Below the pieces are notes generated by a model, which saw only the letters and a program-made list of their open reading frames with translations, was not told where the DNA came from and did not search any database. Positions 1 through 5,427 of a stretch of DNA of 9,332 nucleotides are shown piece after piece; position 1 is the stretch's first letter, and every line of letters begins with the position of its first letter. Origin of the DNA: an uncultured Spirochaetia bacterium. Its GTDB lineage: Bacteria > Spirochaetota > UBA4802 > JAGODF01. The stretch covers positions 1-9,332 of the forward strand of contig CALCJG010000113.1 of assembly GCA_937967705.1 (NCBI GenBank), written 5' to 3'. A program made the position numbers and the translations under genes.

Positions 1-2
1 CG

Positions 3-110
3 GGCGGCAAAAAACCCGTTCGGGAGGAGAGTGATCTCCCGATCCCTGCGCCCCCCTCGGACAAGGAATTCAGCCTCCCCTCTGAGGAAATTCCCTTTGA
101 TATCGATTGA
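3..110 (+). CDS. C-terminal tail of an unidentified protein (5' end outside window)
   Basis: An open frame runs from the window edge to a TGA at 108-110 and encodes 35 residues. It is rich in Pro, Glu, Asp and Ser and ends in EEIPFDID, so it looks like a disordered acidic tail. The -EIPF- near the end recalls the acidic tip of single-stranded DNA-binding proteins (DDDIPF), but those normally stop at the Phe, and none of the usual ssb neighbours (rpsF, rpsR) is visible, so I do not call it SSB. It lies on the same strand as the next gene, 136 bases away. Codon use looks coding and no other frame is better. The identity has to come from sequence to the left. Confidence 0.5.
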   Translation, partial: GGKKPVREESDLPIPAPPSDKEFSLPSEEIPFDID

Positions 111-246
111 CGAATTTTGATTGACTATATCTTATGTCTTTTATAAATGAATACCTGATAGCTGGGCGTTATGGGACAGGGTTTTAGATTGACTTCCAGC
201 CCGTCATGCTTGGGCAAGCGCGGCATCACATTCAAAGAGGTGTTTT

Positions 247-873
247 ATGAATTACAGGGTAGTAAAGCAGTTTTCCAACAGTGCTGTTGACAACTTCTAC
301 AATTTCTTTTATAAAATCGTCGACTTCGGGAAAATTACCGTAGACTTCCTCTATTCCTTTTATGAGATATGGGAGGCTTTTTTCCTGATTTTCTACAACA
401 TATTCATGTTCATTTATTATCTTTTACTCTTCGGTATCGACAAATCCACGGAATCCCGCTCCACCATCTTCTTCTGGAGGAAGCTGCCGATGCGTCAGGC
501 CTACAAGCCCTCCAGCGTGTTTGTCCGGGAATCCTACAGCCACAATCCCATACCCTCCATGTACGGCAAGGAAGCCGCCGCCAAGGTGTCCGATGTGGGA
601 AACGCTATCGGCAGCGCCGCCAAGGAGGGTGTGACCACCACTGTAAAGAAGATGCGCAGCCTTCCTTCGGGTGCGCGGCTGGAAGTCGGAAAGAAGATCC
701 TGGAATTCTTCGTTACCTTCGGCCAGACCCTTAAGGCGATCTTCGTGACCCCTTTCGTAAAGATCGCCGAGTTCTTCGCCAACCGCCTCAAGCCCGTCCG
801 GGAGGAGGAGGACAAAGGACGAAGCCTAATAGACGAGTACATGAAGGAATACGAACGCAAAAGAAAGGCCTGA
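247..873 (+). CDS. Unrecognised membrane protein, Phe/Tyr-rich N-terminus
   Basis: This 208-residue protein belongs to no family I recognise. The ATG at 247 is preceded by a good ribosome binding site (AGAGGTG, about 236-242). Residues 1-65 hold about 13 Phe and 8 Tyr, and residues about 44-63 form one strong hydrophobic segment (core FFLIFYNIFMFIYYLLLF) with no signal-peptide cleavage site, so it is probably membrane-anchored. After a short linker (Trp77, then a Pro/Ser/Tyr-rich stretch at 85-108), residues 110-133 are Ala/Gly/Lys-rich and helical. A second region at about 150-178 is an amphipathic helix (FFVTF..TLKAIFVTPFVKIAEFF) that may lie on the membrane surface. The C-terminus is highly charged (REEEDKGRSLIDEYMKEYERKRKA). 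No Cys or catalytic motif is visible. The opposite-strand frame over 534-914 is a shadow. The gene is real with good confidence; its function is unknown. Confidence 0.75.
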   Translation: MNYRVVKQFSNSAVDNFYNFFYKIVDFGKITVDFLYSFYEIWEAFFLIFYNIFMFIYYLLLFGIDKSTESRSTIFFWRKLPMRQAYKPSSVFVRESYSHNPIPSMYGKEAAAKVSDVGNAIGSAAKEGVTTTVKKMRSLPSGARLEVGKKILEFFVTFGQTLKAIFVTPFVKIAEFFANRLKPVREEEDKGRSLIDEYMKEYERKRKA

Positions 874-881
874 TCCCGGGG

Positions 882-920
882 CCGGGGATTTCCGGAAAGA
901 AAAACATCCGGCATTCCCGG
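882..920. terminator. Stem-loop in the convergent gap, without a U-tract
   Basis: The 89-base gap between the two converging genes holds a two-part hairpin. The outer arms at 882-888 and 914-920 pair over 7 positions (one G-T wobble). The inner arms at 892-896 and 907-911 (CCGGA/TCCGG) pair over 5, with a 10-base A-rich loop and a small internal loop. Neither strand has a run of T after the stem, so this is not a classic intrinsic terminator. It may act as a pause or 3'-end stabiliser for either transcript. Confidence 0.3.
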
Positions 921-962
921 CTTCGCAGCGGTTTCACCCCTCAGCTAATCCAGCAGTTTCTC

Positions 963-1478
963 TCATTCCTTATGCAGCCAATCCTTTTCCGAGCGGACCT
1001 TACGGGCGGTTACTCCTTCCCCTTCTGAAAAGGCTTTTTCCATCCACCCCGTTCGAGCCTCCGGAACACTGTCGATCCGGGGATTGTAGGGTTTGATGTC
1101 CAGCAGAGGGGTTCCGTGAAGCATATCAACCCCCTTCACACGGACCTGGAGACCCTGCACGCTGACAAGCTCCACGAGCGTCAAACCCAGGTGATTGGGA
1201 CGATGAGGGGAACGGATGGCGAAAATGCCGTGTTCCGCCTTATCGAGATAGGGTTTGGCGGACAGCATCACCTCGGCGCTTTTATGAAAATGATACAGAA
1301 GGATGATATGGGAAAAGCCCTCCAGGTCTTTCAGCCCCGCCCCGTACTCGGGGTAGAGGACGAGGGTCCCCTCGGATTCCGGATTGGCACGCCCCTGTAC
1401 GGGGACCGCCTGGCTCCAGTCGGTATAAGGAGTCTCTATGATGCCGATCGGCTTTAAAACAATCTCTCTTTCCTTCAT
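963..1478 (-). CDS. trmO: tRNA-Thr(GGU) m6t6A37 methyltransferase TrmO (TsaA/YaeB family), short form
   Basis: TrmO uses S-adenosylmethionine to N6-methylate t6A37 in tRNA-Thr that reads ACY codons, in the cytosol. The protein shows the UPF0066 motifs in order: PIGIIETPY (10-18), QGRAN (28-32), EGTLVLYPEY (36-45), LEGFSHIILLYHFHKS (52-67), the signature FAIRSPHRPNHLGLTLVEL (86-104) and GVDMLHGTPLLDIKPYNP (116-133). At 171 residues it is the short form, without the extra C-terminal domain of the E. coli enzyme (about 235 residues). I place the start at the ATG 1476-1478, which has GAGGA 8-9 bases upstream. The frame can be extended to a TTG at 1493, but that overlaps the upstream stop and has no clear ribosome site. 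It follows the Fe-S scaffold gene by 11 bases and is surely co-transcribed. Some short UPF0066 proteins are untested for this activity, so the family is firm and the substrate inferred. Confidence 0.85.
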   Translation of the reverse strand: MKEREIVLKPIGIIETPYTDWSQAVPVQGRANPESEGTLVLYPEYGAGLKDLEGFSHIILLYHFHKSAEVMLSAKPYLDKAEHGIFAIRSPHRPNHLGLTLVELVSVQGLQVRVKGVDMLHGTPLLDIKPYNPRIDSVPEARTGWMEKAFSEGEGVTARKVRSEKDWLHKE

Positions 1479-1486
1479 AGAATCGT

Positions 1487-1491
1487 TCCTC
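1487..1491 (-). promoter_or_regulatory. Ribosome binding site deciding the trmO start
   Basis: On the minus strand GAGGA sits about 8 bases before the ATG at 1476-1478 and overlaps the TGA of the upstream scaffold gene (1490-1492). It supports the ATG over the TTG at 1493 and suggests that translation of the two genes is coupled. Confidence 0.55.
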
Positions 1492-1840
1492 AACAGGAAT
1501 ACTTACGGTAGAGGTAATCCGCCAGGGCCTTCTGCAGGGTCAGAGCCGCCAGGATCGTGCAGTGAATATGGTCCTCCGGCAAATCCCCGATCTTCCTGAG
1601 GATGGCACCGGGGGAAACCTCCAGGGCCTCTTCCAGGCTCCTCCCCTCCGCCAGAAGGGCGGCTGTCTCCCCGCAGATACGGGTATGATCGCAGCCGTCC
1701 GTGAAAAACCGGACAAGCTCTATCCTCTCGTCCTGAATCACCAGATAAAATTCCATTTCATCTCCACAGATGCCCTTGACGTAGGCGGAAGCCACAGGAT
1801 CGTTCATCCGGCCCCAATGCTTGTACAGCTCAGTATTCAT
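1490..1840 (-). CDS. IscU/NifU-N-like iron-sulfur cluster assembly scaffold
   Basis: This 116-residue protein matches the NifU N-terminal/IscU fold, on which a transient [2Fe-2S] cluster is built before transfer to target proteins. The three expected ligand cysteines are present in their usual settings: Cys25 in ICGDEMEFYL (with the CGD aspartate Asp27), Cys50 in FFTDGC, and Cys94 in HIHCTILAALT, with His93 next to it. There are extra cysteines at 56 and at the C-terminal residue 116. It lacks the first part of classical IscU (the YxxHYENPRNVG region is cut to YKHWGRMNDP), and the chaperone-binding LPPVK motif is reduced to LPEDH, so it may not use HscA. I choose the ATG at 1838-1840 because GGGAGGG (1851-1857) lies 10 bases upstream. 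An upstream ATG at 1864 has no ribosome site. No cysteine desulfurase is adjacent; the partner gene here is trmO. Confidence 0.8.
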   Translation of the reverse strand: MNTELYKHWGRMNDPVASAYVKGICGDEMEFYLVIQDERIELVRFFTDGCDHTRICGETAALLAEGRSLEEALEVSPGAILRKIGDLPEDHIHCTILAALTLQKALADYLYRKYSC

Positions 1841-1864
1841 GACAGGTATACCCTCCCGCTTCAT

Positions 1865-1886
1865 GGAATAGACGTGACTCTATTCC
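1865..1886. promoter_or_regulatory. Inverted repeat upstream of the Fe-S scaffold gene
   Basis: Perfect 7-base arms, GGAATAG (1865-1871) and CTATTCC (1880-1886), are separated by 8 bases. The element sits 8 bases upstream of the scaffold gene's ribosome binding site. It could be a protein operator or an mRNA leader hairpin. A smaller palindrome, CCTAA-CCA-TTAGG (1912-1924), lies further upstream in the same 223-base divergent region. I found no convincing -10/-35 pair reading leftward. Confidence 0.4.
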
Positions 1887-2009
1887 CTCAGAGAAGGGGT
1901 CAGAGCCTCATCCTAACCATTAGGGCGCAAACGCCAGATAAGATAAACCATTTTCATCCTATCCGGCTGGAAAAAATTCTTAAAGACACTGAAATTTTCC
2001 TTGATGATA

Positions 2010-2035
2010 TATCGTATTATTACAATATTGCGATA
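2010..2035. promoter_or_regulatory. Probable ArsR-family operator 1 (arsR promoter)
   Basis: This 26-base imperfect palindrome is TATCGTATTATT, a two-base centre, then AATATTGCGATA, with 10 of 12 half-site positions complementary. It matches the perfect palindrome downstream of arsR at 20 of 26 positions, including the whole CGTATTATT core. It covers the -35 hexamer of the predicted arsR promoter, so bound repressor would block polymerase. Autorepression is the usual logic for this family. Confidence 0.65.
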
Positions 2036-2056
2036 TTATGATCTTCAGGATATAAT
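2028..2056 (+). promoter_or_regulatory. Predicted sigma70-type promoter of arsR
   Basis: TTGCGA (2028-2033) and a consensus TATAAT (2051-2056) are 17 bases apart. Operator 1 overlaps the -35 element. The -10 box ends only 7 bases before the arsR ATG, so initiation at the usual distance would fall at or within a base of the A of that ATG, implying a leaderless or nearly leaderless mRNA. Confidence 0.6.
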
Positions 2057-2063
2057 ATTCACC

Positions 2064-2324
2064 ATGGACTATACGGAATTAAGCGGTCTATTGAAGGCCC
2101 TGGGACATCCCATCAGACTTGAAATGGTAAAAAACCTCATGGAAAACGAATGCCATGTAAACAATATAGTGGAGAGGCTGGGTATTCCCCAATCGACCGC
2201 CTCCCAGCATCTGAGCATTCTCAAGGAAAAGGGCATCATCAAGCCCCGGAAAAACGGTGTCATTACCTGTTACAGCGTGGTGGACCAGCGCGTCAGGGAC
2301 ATCATTGAAATCCTGAAAAAGTAG
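2064..2324 (+). CDS. ArsR-family winged-helix repressor
   Basis: This 86-residue DNA-binding regulator is a compact ArsR/SmtB fold. Residues 7-24 (SGLLKALGHPIRLEMVKN) are the family's dimerising N-terminal helices. The helix-turn-helix spans about 33-58, with the recognition helix PQSTASQHLSILKEKGI at 42-58. The wing is about 60-72 (KPRKNGVITCYSVV). It has two cysteines, Cys30 (ENECHVNN) and Cys69 (VITCYSV). It lacks the CxC metal motif of arsenic or cadmium sensors, so a thiol/persulfide-responsive role like that of SqrR/BigR/YgaV is possible, although its cysteines are not at the positions I recall for those proteins. I start it at the ATG 2064-2066. A longer TTG/ATG start at 2001-2004 would translate through the operator and promoter. 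It lies between two matching palindromes and upstream of a persulfide/CoA-disulfide reductase, its likely target. Confidence 0.85.
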   Translation: MDYTELSGLLKALGHPIRLEMVKNLMENECHVNNIVERLGIPQSTASQHLSILKEKGIIKPRKNGVITCYSVVDQRVRDIIEILKK

Positions 2325-2338
2325 CCTATTTTTTTTAT

Positions 2339-2374
2339 CTTTTAATCGTATTATTTGAATAATACGATTAAAAG
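2339..2374. promoter_or_regulatory. Perfect 17-base inverted repeat, probable ArsR-family operator 2
   Basis: Arms CTTTTAATCGTATTATT (2339-2355) and its exact complement (2358-2374) flank a two-base centre (TG). The inner 26 bases match operator 1 at 20 positions. It lies 14 bases after the arsR stop and 94 bases before the reductase start. The T-run lies before the palindrome (2329-2336) and no T-run follows it, so an intrinsic terminator on the plus strand is unlikely and an operator is favoured. As RNA it could also form a long AU-rich hairpin. No strong -10/-35 pair is obvious next to it. Confidence 0.7.
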
Positions 2375-2411
2375 GAGGGCTCTCTCGGGAGACCCTCATT
2401 GATTCGGAAAA

Positions 2412-2449
2412 TCAGGTATTTCCCCATTTATCAAAACCTGACAAATACC
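2412..2449 (+). other. Two overlapping inverted repeats in the reductase leader
   Basis: TCAGGT (2412-2417) is complementary to ACCTGA (2436-2441), and GGTATTT (2415-2421) is complementary to AAATACC (2443-2449). The left arms share bases 2415-2417, so the two hairpins cannot form together. The second ends 8 bases before the GAGGAG ribosome site (2456-2461). The stems are short (6 and 7 pairs) with long loops, so regulatory meaning is uncertain. Confidence 0.25.
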
Positions 2450-2468
2450 ATTTACGAGGAGTACTACC

Positions 2469-4169
2469 ATGCCAGAGAAGAGAAAAATTCTTGTAATCGG
2501 GGGTTCCGCCGCAGGCCCCAAGGCTGCCGCCAAAGCACGCAGGATGGACGAAAATGCGGAGATCACCATCATACAGAAGGCGCCGGACCTTTCCATGGCC
2601 TCCTGCGGTTACCCCTATTATGTGGGGGGATTCTTTGATGACCGGAACATGCTGCTCTGTACACCTACGGGGGTAACAAGGGATCCGCTGTTCTATCTCA
2701 ATGCCAAGGGTATCGTGGCGAGAACCGAGACCGAGGCCCTCTCCATCGACCGTAAAAACAAGACCATCCTTTGCCGCAACCTTAAGACCGGAACCGATGA
2801 GACGCTCAGCTACGACCGGCTGATACTCGCCACCGGAGCCCGCCCCAAACTCCCTCCCGTCCCCGGTTCCGACCTGGACGGCATCACCACCCTCCAATCC
2901 ATGCAGGATGCCGATTATCTGAGGAAGATTCGGGACGAGAAGAGGATCAAAAAGGCCGTGGTGATCGGCGGAGGCCTGATCGGTATTGAGACCTGCGAGG
3001 CTCTCCAGCTCGCGGGCATCGAGATCACCATCGTTGAACTCCTGCCCCAGCTCCTGACCTTCCTGGACTGGGAGATGGCCAAGATCGTGGAAAACCACGT
3101 CAGGAGTAAAAACGCCAACGTGTTAACGGACAACGGCCTGGCCGAATTCCTCGGGGAAAACGGAAAGCTGACCGGCATCAAACTGCAAAACGGCACAGAA
3201 CTGCCCTGCGAGCTGGCGATTGTGGCCATCGGCGTAACGCCCAACAACAAACTGGCCACGGAGTGCGGACTCGAGATCGGCAAGACCGGAGGCATCGTCG
3301 TCAACGAGAGGATGCAGACCTCCGATCCGGACATCTACGCCGCCGGTGATTGCGTGGAATCCCTCAACCTTATCACCGGAACCAAGGTCCATGCCCCTTA
3401 CGGCGACCTGGCCAATCTTCAAGGAAGGGTGGCCGGCGAAAACGCCGCAACGGACGGCAGTATCGTTTTCCCCGGGACGGTGCAGACGGGCATCTGCAAG
3501 GTCTTCGAATATGCCGCCGGCTCCACAGGACTTTCCGAAAGGGCGGCCCGTCAGGCGGGATTTACCGACATCGAGACCGTCATTAACGCCAGTCCCGACA
3601 AACCGGGCTTCATGGAAGGGAAACTCCTCATAACCAAAATCGTGGCAGACAGGAAAACGGGGCGGGTGCTGGGGGCCCAGTGCACGGGTCCCGGAGACGT
3701 GAGCAAACAGATCGCGATCTGGGCCATGGCCGTCAGGGCAAAGCTGACGGTAGAGGACATGATCAATGCCGACCTCCCCTATGCGCCCCCCTTCTCCCTT
3801 GCGATCGATCACAGTATTGCCACGGCGCACATCATGCAGAACAAACTTAAGGGACGCATGAAGGGGATATCCGCCTCGGAGATGAGGGAAAAGCTGGATC
3901 AGGGAGCAAAACCCTTTATACTGGATACGAGGGGGCCGGATGAATACGAAGAGATTCGGCTGGGAATCGGCGAAACTCTCATCCCCATCGGCGCTCTCCG
4001 TAAACGGCTGCAGGAACTTCCGGAGGACAAAAACGCCGAGATCATCTGCTACTGCAAAATCTCCCTACGGGGTTATGAGGCAGCCCGGATTCTCGAAGGC
4101 CGGGGCTGGAACAACGTCCGGGTCATGGAGGGCGGTATCGCCGCATGGCCCTTCAGCAGGGAAAAATAG
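2469..4169 (+). CDS. CoA-disulfide/CoA-persulfide reductase with C-terminal rhodanese domain (CoADR-RHD/Npsr type)
   Basis: This 566-residue, two-domain flavoenzyme has the length of known CoADR-rhodanese fusions. The FAD-binding motif is IGGSAAG (10-16). The single redox-active cysteine of the CoADR family is Cys46 in MASCGYPYYVGG, rather than the CxxxxC pair of glutathione-type reductases. ATGARP (121-126) follows. The NAD(P)H site is VVIGGGLIGIE (164-174), and the second FAD motif is DIYAAGDC (288-295). The dimerisation domain carries YAPPFS (438-443). Residues about 465-566 are the rhodanese domain: LDTRGPDEYEEIRLG (485-499) and the active loop C-K-I-S-L-R with Cys529 and Arg534, then MEGGIAAWP. 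Such enzymes use NAD(P)H to reduce CoA disulfide, CoA persulfide or polysulfide, with rhodanese delivering sulfane sulfur to the flavin domain. Cys527, two residues before the catalytic Cys, is an extra thiol. The ribosome site GAGGAG is 7 bases upstream. Regulation by the adjacent ArsR protein is likely. The exact substrate is not readable from sequence. Confidence 0.92.
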   Translation: MPEKRKILVIGGSAAGPKAAAKARRMDENAEITIIQKAPDLSMASCGYPYYVGGFFDDRNMLLCTPTGVTRDPLFYLNAKGIVARTETEALSIDRKNKTILCRNLKTGTDETLSYDRLILATGARPKLPPVPGSDLDGITTLQSMQDADYLRKIRDEKRIKKAVVIGGGLIGIETCEALQLAGIEITIVELLPQLLTFLDWEMAKIVENHVRSKNANVLTDNGLAEFLGENGKLTGIKLQNGTELPCELAIVAIGVTPNNKLATECGLEIGKTGGIVVNERMQTSDPDIYAAGDCVESLNLITGTKVHAPYGDLANLQGRVAGENAATDGSIVFPGTVQTGICKVFEYAAGSTGLSERAARQAGFTDIETVINASPDKPGFMEGKLLITKIVADRKTGRVLGAQCTGPGDVSKQIAIWAMAVRAKLTVEDMINADLPYAPPFSLAIDHSIATAHIMQNKLKGRMKGISASEMREKLDQGAKPFILDTRGPDEYEEIRLGIGETLIPIGALRKRLQELPEDKNAEIICYCKISLRGYEAARILEGRGWNNVRVMEGGIAAWPFSREK

Positions 4170-4179
4170 CCGGCAGAGG

Positions 4180-4210
4180 CGGCATATCCCCCGGGGTATG
4201 CCGTTTTGTT
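4180..4210 (+). terminator. Intrinsic terminator after the reductase
   Basis: A GC-rich stem with arms 4180-4190 and 4193-4203 (CGGCATA...TATGCCG, one G-T wobble, about ten pairs once the tight loop opens) begins 10 bases after the reductase stop and is followed by TTTTGTT (4204-4210). The stem is symmetric, but on the opposite strand no T-run follows directly, so it mainly serves the plus-strand transcript. Confidence 0.8.
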
Positions 4211-4223
4211 CCCCCTCGATTCA

Positions 4224-4994
4224 TCACCGGGCCCTAAATATCCGGTAATAGAGCCTACGGGGTATGCATCGAACAAGGCCGTAGAGAAGCCTGTTGGACA
4301 GACCGGGTATGCAGAGAACCTTTCCCTTCCGCAGATTTTTCAGGGAGATGTCCACAACCCTTTCCGTCTTCATCCAGCGGAAGGGGCTTGATATCTTCCC
4401 GGTTTCCATTCCCATTCGCCCGTGAAAGTCGGTGAGGGTAAAACCCGGACAGAGGGCCTGCACCCGGAGGCCATACTGCCGTGTTTCCATGTGCAGGGAT
4501 TCGGTAAAGAGATTCAGGAAGGCCTTGGTTCCGCCGTATATACCGTTGACGGGGGCGGGCACATAAGCCCCCAGCGAGGAAACATTGATGATGAAACCGT
4601 TCCTGCGCTCGATCATCCCGGGGAGAGCCGCGTGGATGAACCGAAGGGAGGCCTCGACGTGAACCCGGATCATCGCCAGATGTTCCTTCATATCCCTTTC
4701 GGCAAACATACCGTCCAGCCCGAAACCCGCATTGTTGATCAGACCCTTTAAGCCTCCTGCGGTGGCAATTGCCTCGAGGACCTTTGTTACACCCGCCTCC
4801 TCCGACAATTCGGCGAGAACCACATCGGTTGCAATCCCATACCGCTCCGTCAGATTCCGGGCGGAGGACTCGATCAATTCCCTTCGGCGCCCGGTCATGA
4901 TAAGATCAAACCCCTCCGACGCGAGACGCTCCGCAAAGGCCAGACCTATGCCCGAGGTCGCCCCAGTGATCAGGACCCTGTTTCCCTCACGCAA
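4224..4994 (-). CDS. Short-chain dehydrogenase/reductase (classical SDR)
   Basis: This NAD(P)-dependent Rossmann oxidoreductase is about 256 residues from the TTG at 4992-4994. The cofactor motif is TGATSGIG (10-17), followed by TGRRRE (34-39), where the arginines suggest a preference for NADP(H). NNAG is at 87-90. The catalytic triad is Ser140 (NVSS), Tyr153 and Lys157 (YGGTK), with the standard 13-residue Ser-Tyr spacing, and PGFT follows at 183-186. The C-terminal 25 residues (LLYGLVRCIPRRLYYRIFRAR) are basic and hydrophobic and may touch the membrane. The frame can be extended to a TTG at 5009, which overlaps the yjbQ stop in a TTGA. I prefer 4994 because GAGGA lies 8 bases upstream, whereas 5009 has no ribosome site. 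It is the last gene of the leftward unit. The substrate cannot be told from sequence. Confidence 0.85.
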   Translation of the reverse strand: MREGNRVLITGATSGIGLAFAERLASEGFDLIMTGRRRELIESSARNLTERYGIATDVVLAELSEEAGVTKVLEAIATAGGLKGLINNAGFGLDGMFAERDMKEHLAMIRVHVEASLRFIHAALPGMIERRNGFIINVSSLGAYVPAPVNGIYGGTKAFLNLFTESLHMETRQYGLRVQALCPGFTLTDFHGRMGMETGKISSPFRWMKTERVVDISLKNLRKGKVLCIPGLSNRLLYGLVRCIPRRLYYRIFRAR

Positions 4995-5002
4995 AGAGGA
5001 TA

Positions 5003-5007
5003 TCCTC
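5003..5007 (-). promoter_or_regulatory. Ribosome binding site favouring the downstream TTG start of the SDR
   Basis: GAGGA on the minus strand is 8 bases before the TTG at 4992-4994 and overlaps the yjbQ stop codon (5006-5008). Both candidate starts of the SDR are TTG codons; this spacing decides for the inner one and points to coupled translation with yjbQ. Confidence 0.45.
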
Positions 5008-5422
5008 AACTTACGATCTGAACCACGATACGCCGGCGGCGGGCCCGCGTGTCGCAGTCGATCAGAACAATCTGCTGCCAGGTCCCCAGGGTGAGCTGGC
5101 CGTCCACCAGAGGAACGGTCACCGAGGGCCCGATCAGGGATGCCTGGAGATGGGCCGCCCCGTTGTCGTCATGCCAGGTTTCGTGATGGCTGTAGTTAGC
5201 TGCGTACGGAAGCAAGTCCTCCAGGAAGCGTTCCACATCCTTCACGAGACCCGGCTCGTATTCGATGGTTGTTATTGCCCCGGTGGAACCGGGAACGAAG
5301 ACGGTCACGATCCCATCAGAAACACCGCTATCCGCAATGACCTTTCTCACATCCGGAGTGAGGTCGATCATGTCCCTGCGTCCCCGGGAGGAAACCTCAA
5401 TGTAGCCGGTCTTGACAGCCAT
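5006..5422 (-). CDS. yjbQ: YjbQ family protein (UPF0047)
   Basis: This 138-residue protein has the usual length and the full signature of the YjbQ/UPF0047 family. Residues 44-50 are PGSTGAI. Residues 77-94 (YSHHETWHDDNGAAHLQA) hold the conserved His and Asp cluster thought to bind a ligand or metal. Residues 96-116 read LIGPSVTVPLVDGQLTLGTWQ, and the basic end is RARRRRIVVQI. The family is often annotated as a secondary thiamine-phosphate synthase because overproduced E. coli YjbQ rescues a thiE mutant weakly; the true role is unsettled. It starts 5 bases after the AICAR transformylase stop with no obvious ribosome site, so translation probably depends on the upstream gene. Confidence 0.88.
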   Translation of the reverse strand: MAVKTGYIEVSSRGRRDMIDLTPDVRKVIADSGVSDGIVTVFVPGSTGAITTIEYEPGLVKDVERFLEDLLPYAANYSHHETWHDDNGAAHLQASLIGPSVTVPLVDGQLTLGTWQQIVLIDCDTRARRRRIVVQIVS

Positions 5423-5427
5423 GGGGA

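Noticed and set aside
3..110. Single-stranded DNA-binding protein (SSB) C-terminus
   Set aside because: Only the -EIPF- string is suggestive; the tail continues past the Phe and no ssb-type neighbours are visible.
105..194. Three copies of GATTGAC (105, 119 and 187), two preceded by T-runs and resembling -35 elements
   Set aside because: Spacing is irregular and no -10 box lies at a proper distance; TTGACT (121-126) is only 15 bases from TATAAA (142-147). Chance is likely.
534..914. 126-codon minus-strand frame opposite the unrecognised membrane protein
   Set aside because: The plus-strand frame is longer, has a good ribosome site and a coherent membrane segment; the minus frame looks like a shadow.
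2001..2063. N-terminal extension of the ArsR protein from TTG 2001 or ATG 2004
   Set aside because: It would translate through the palindromic operator and the TATAAT box, has no ribosome site, and adds residues not typical of the family.
2329..2374. Intrinsic terminator after arsR
   Set aside because: The T-run precedes the palindrome and no T-run follows it; its similarity to operator 1 explains it better as a protein-binding site.
2412..3830. Long minus-strand frames opposite the reductase (2412-3098 and 3123-3830)
   Set aside because: They lie entirely within an unmistakable flavoenzyme gene and have no recognisable domains.
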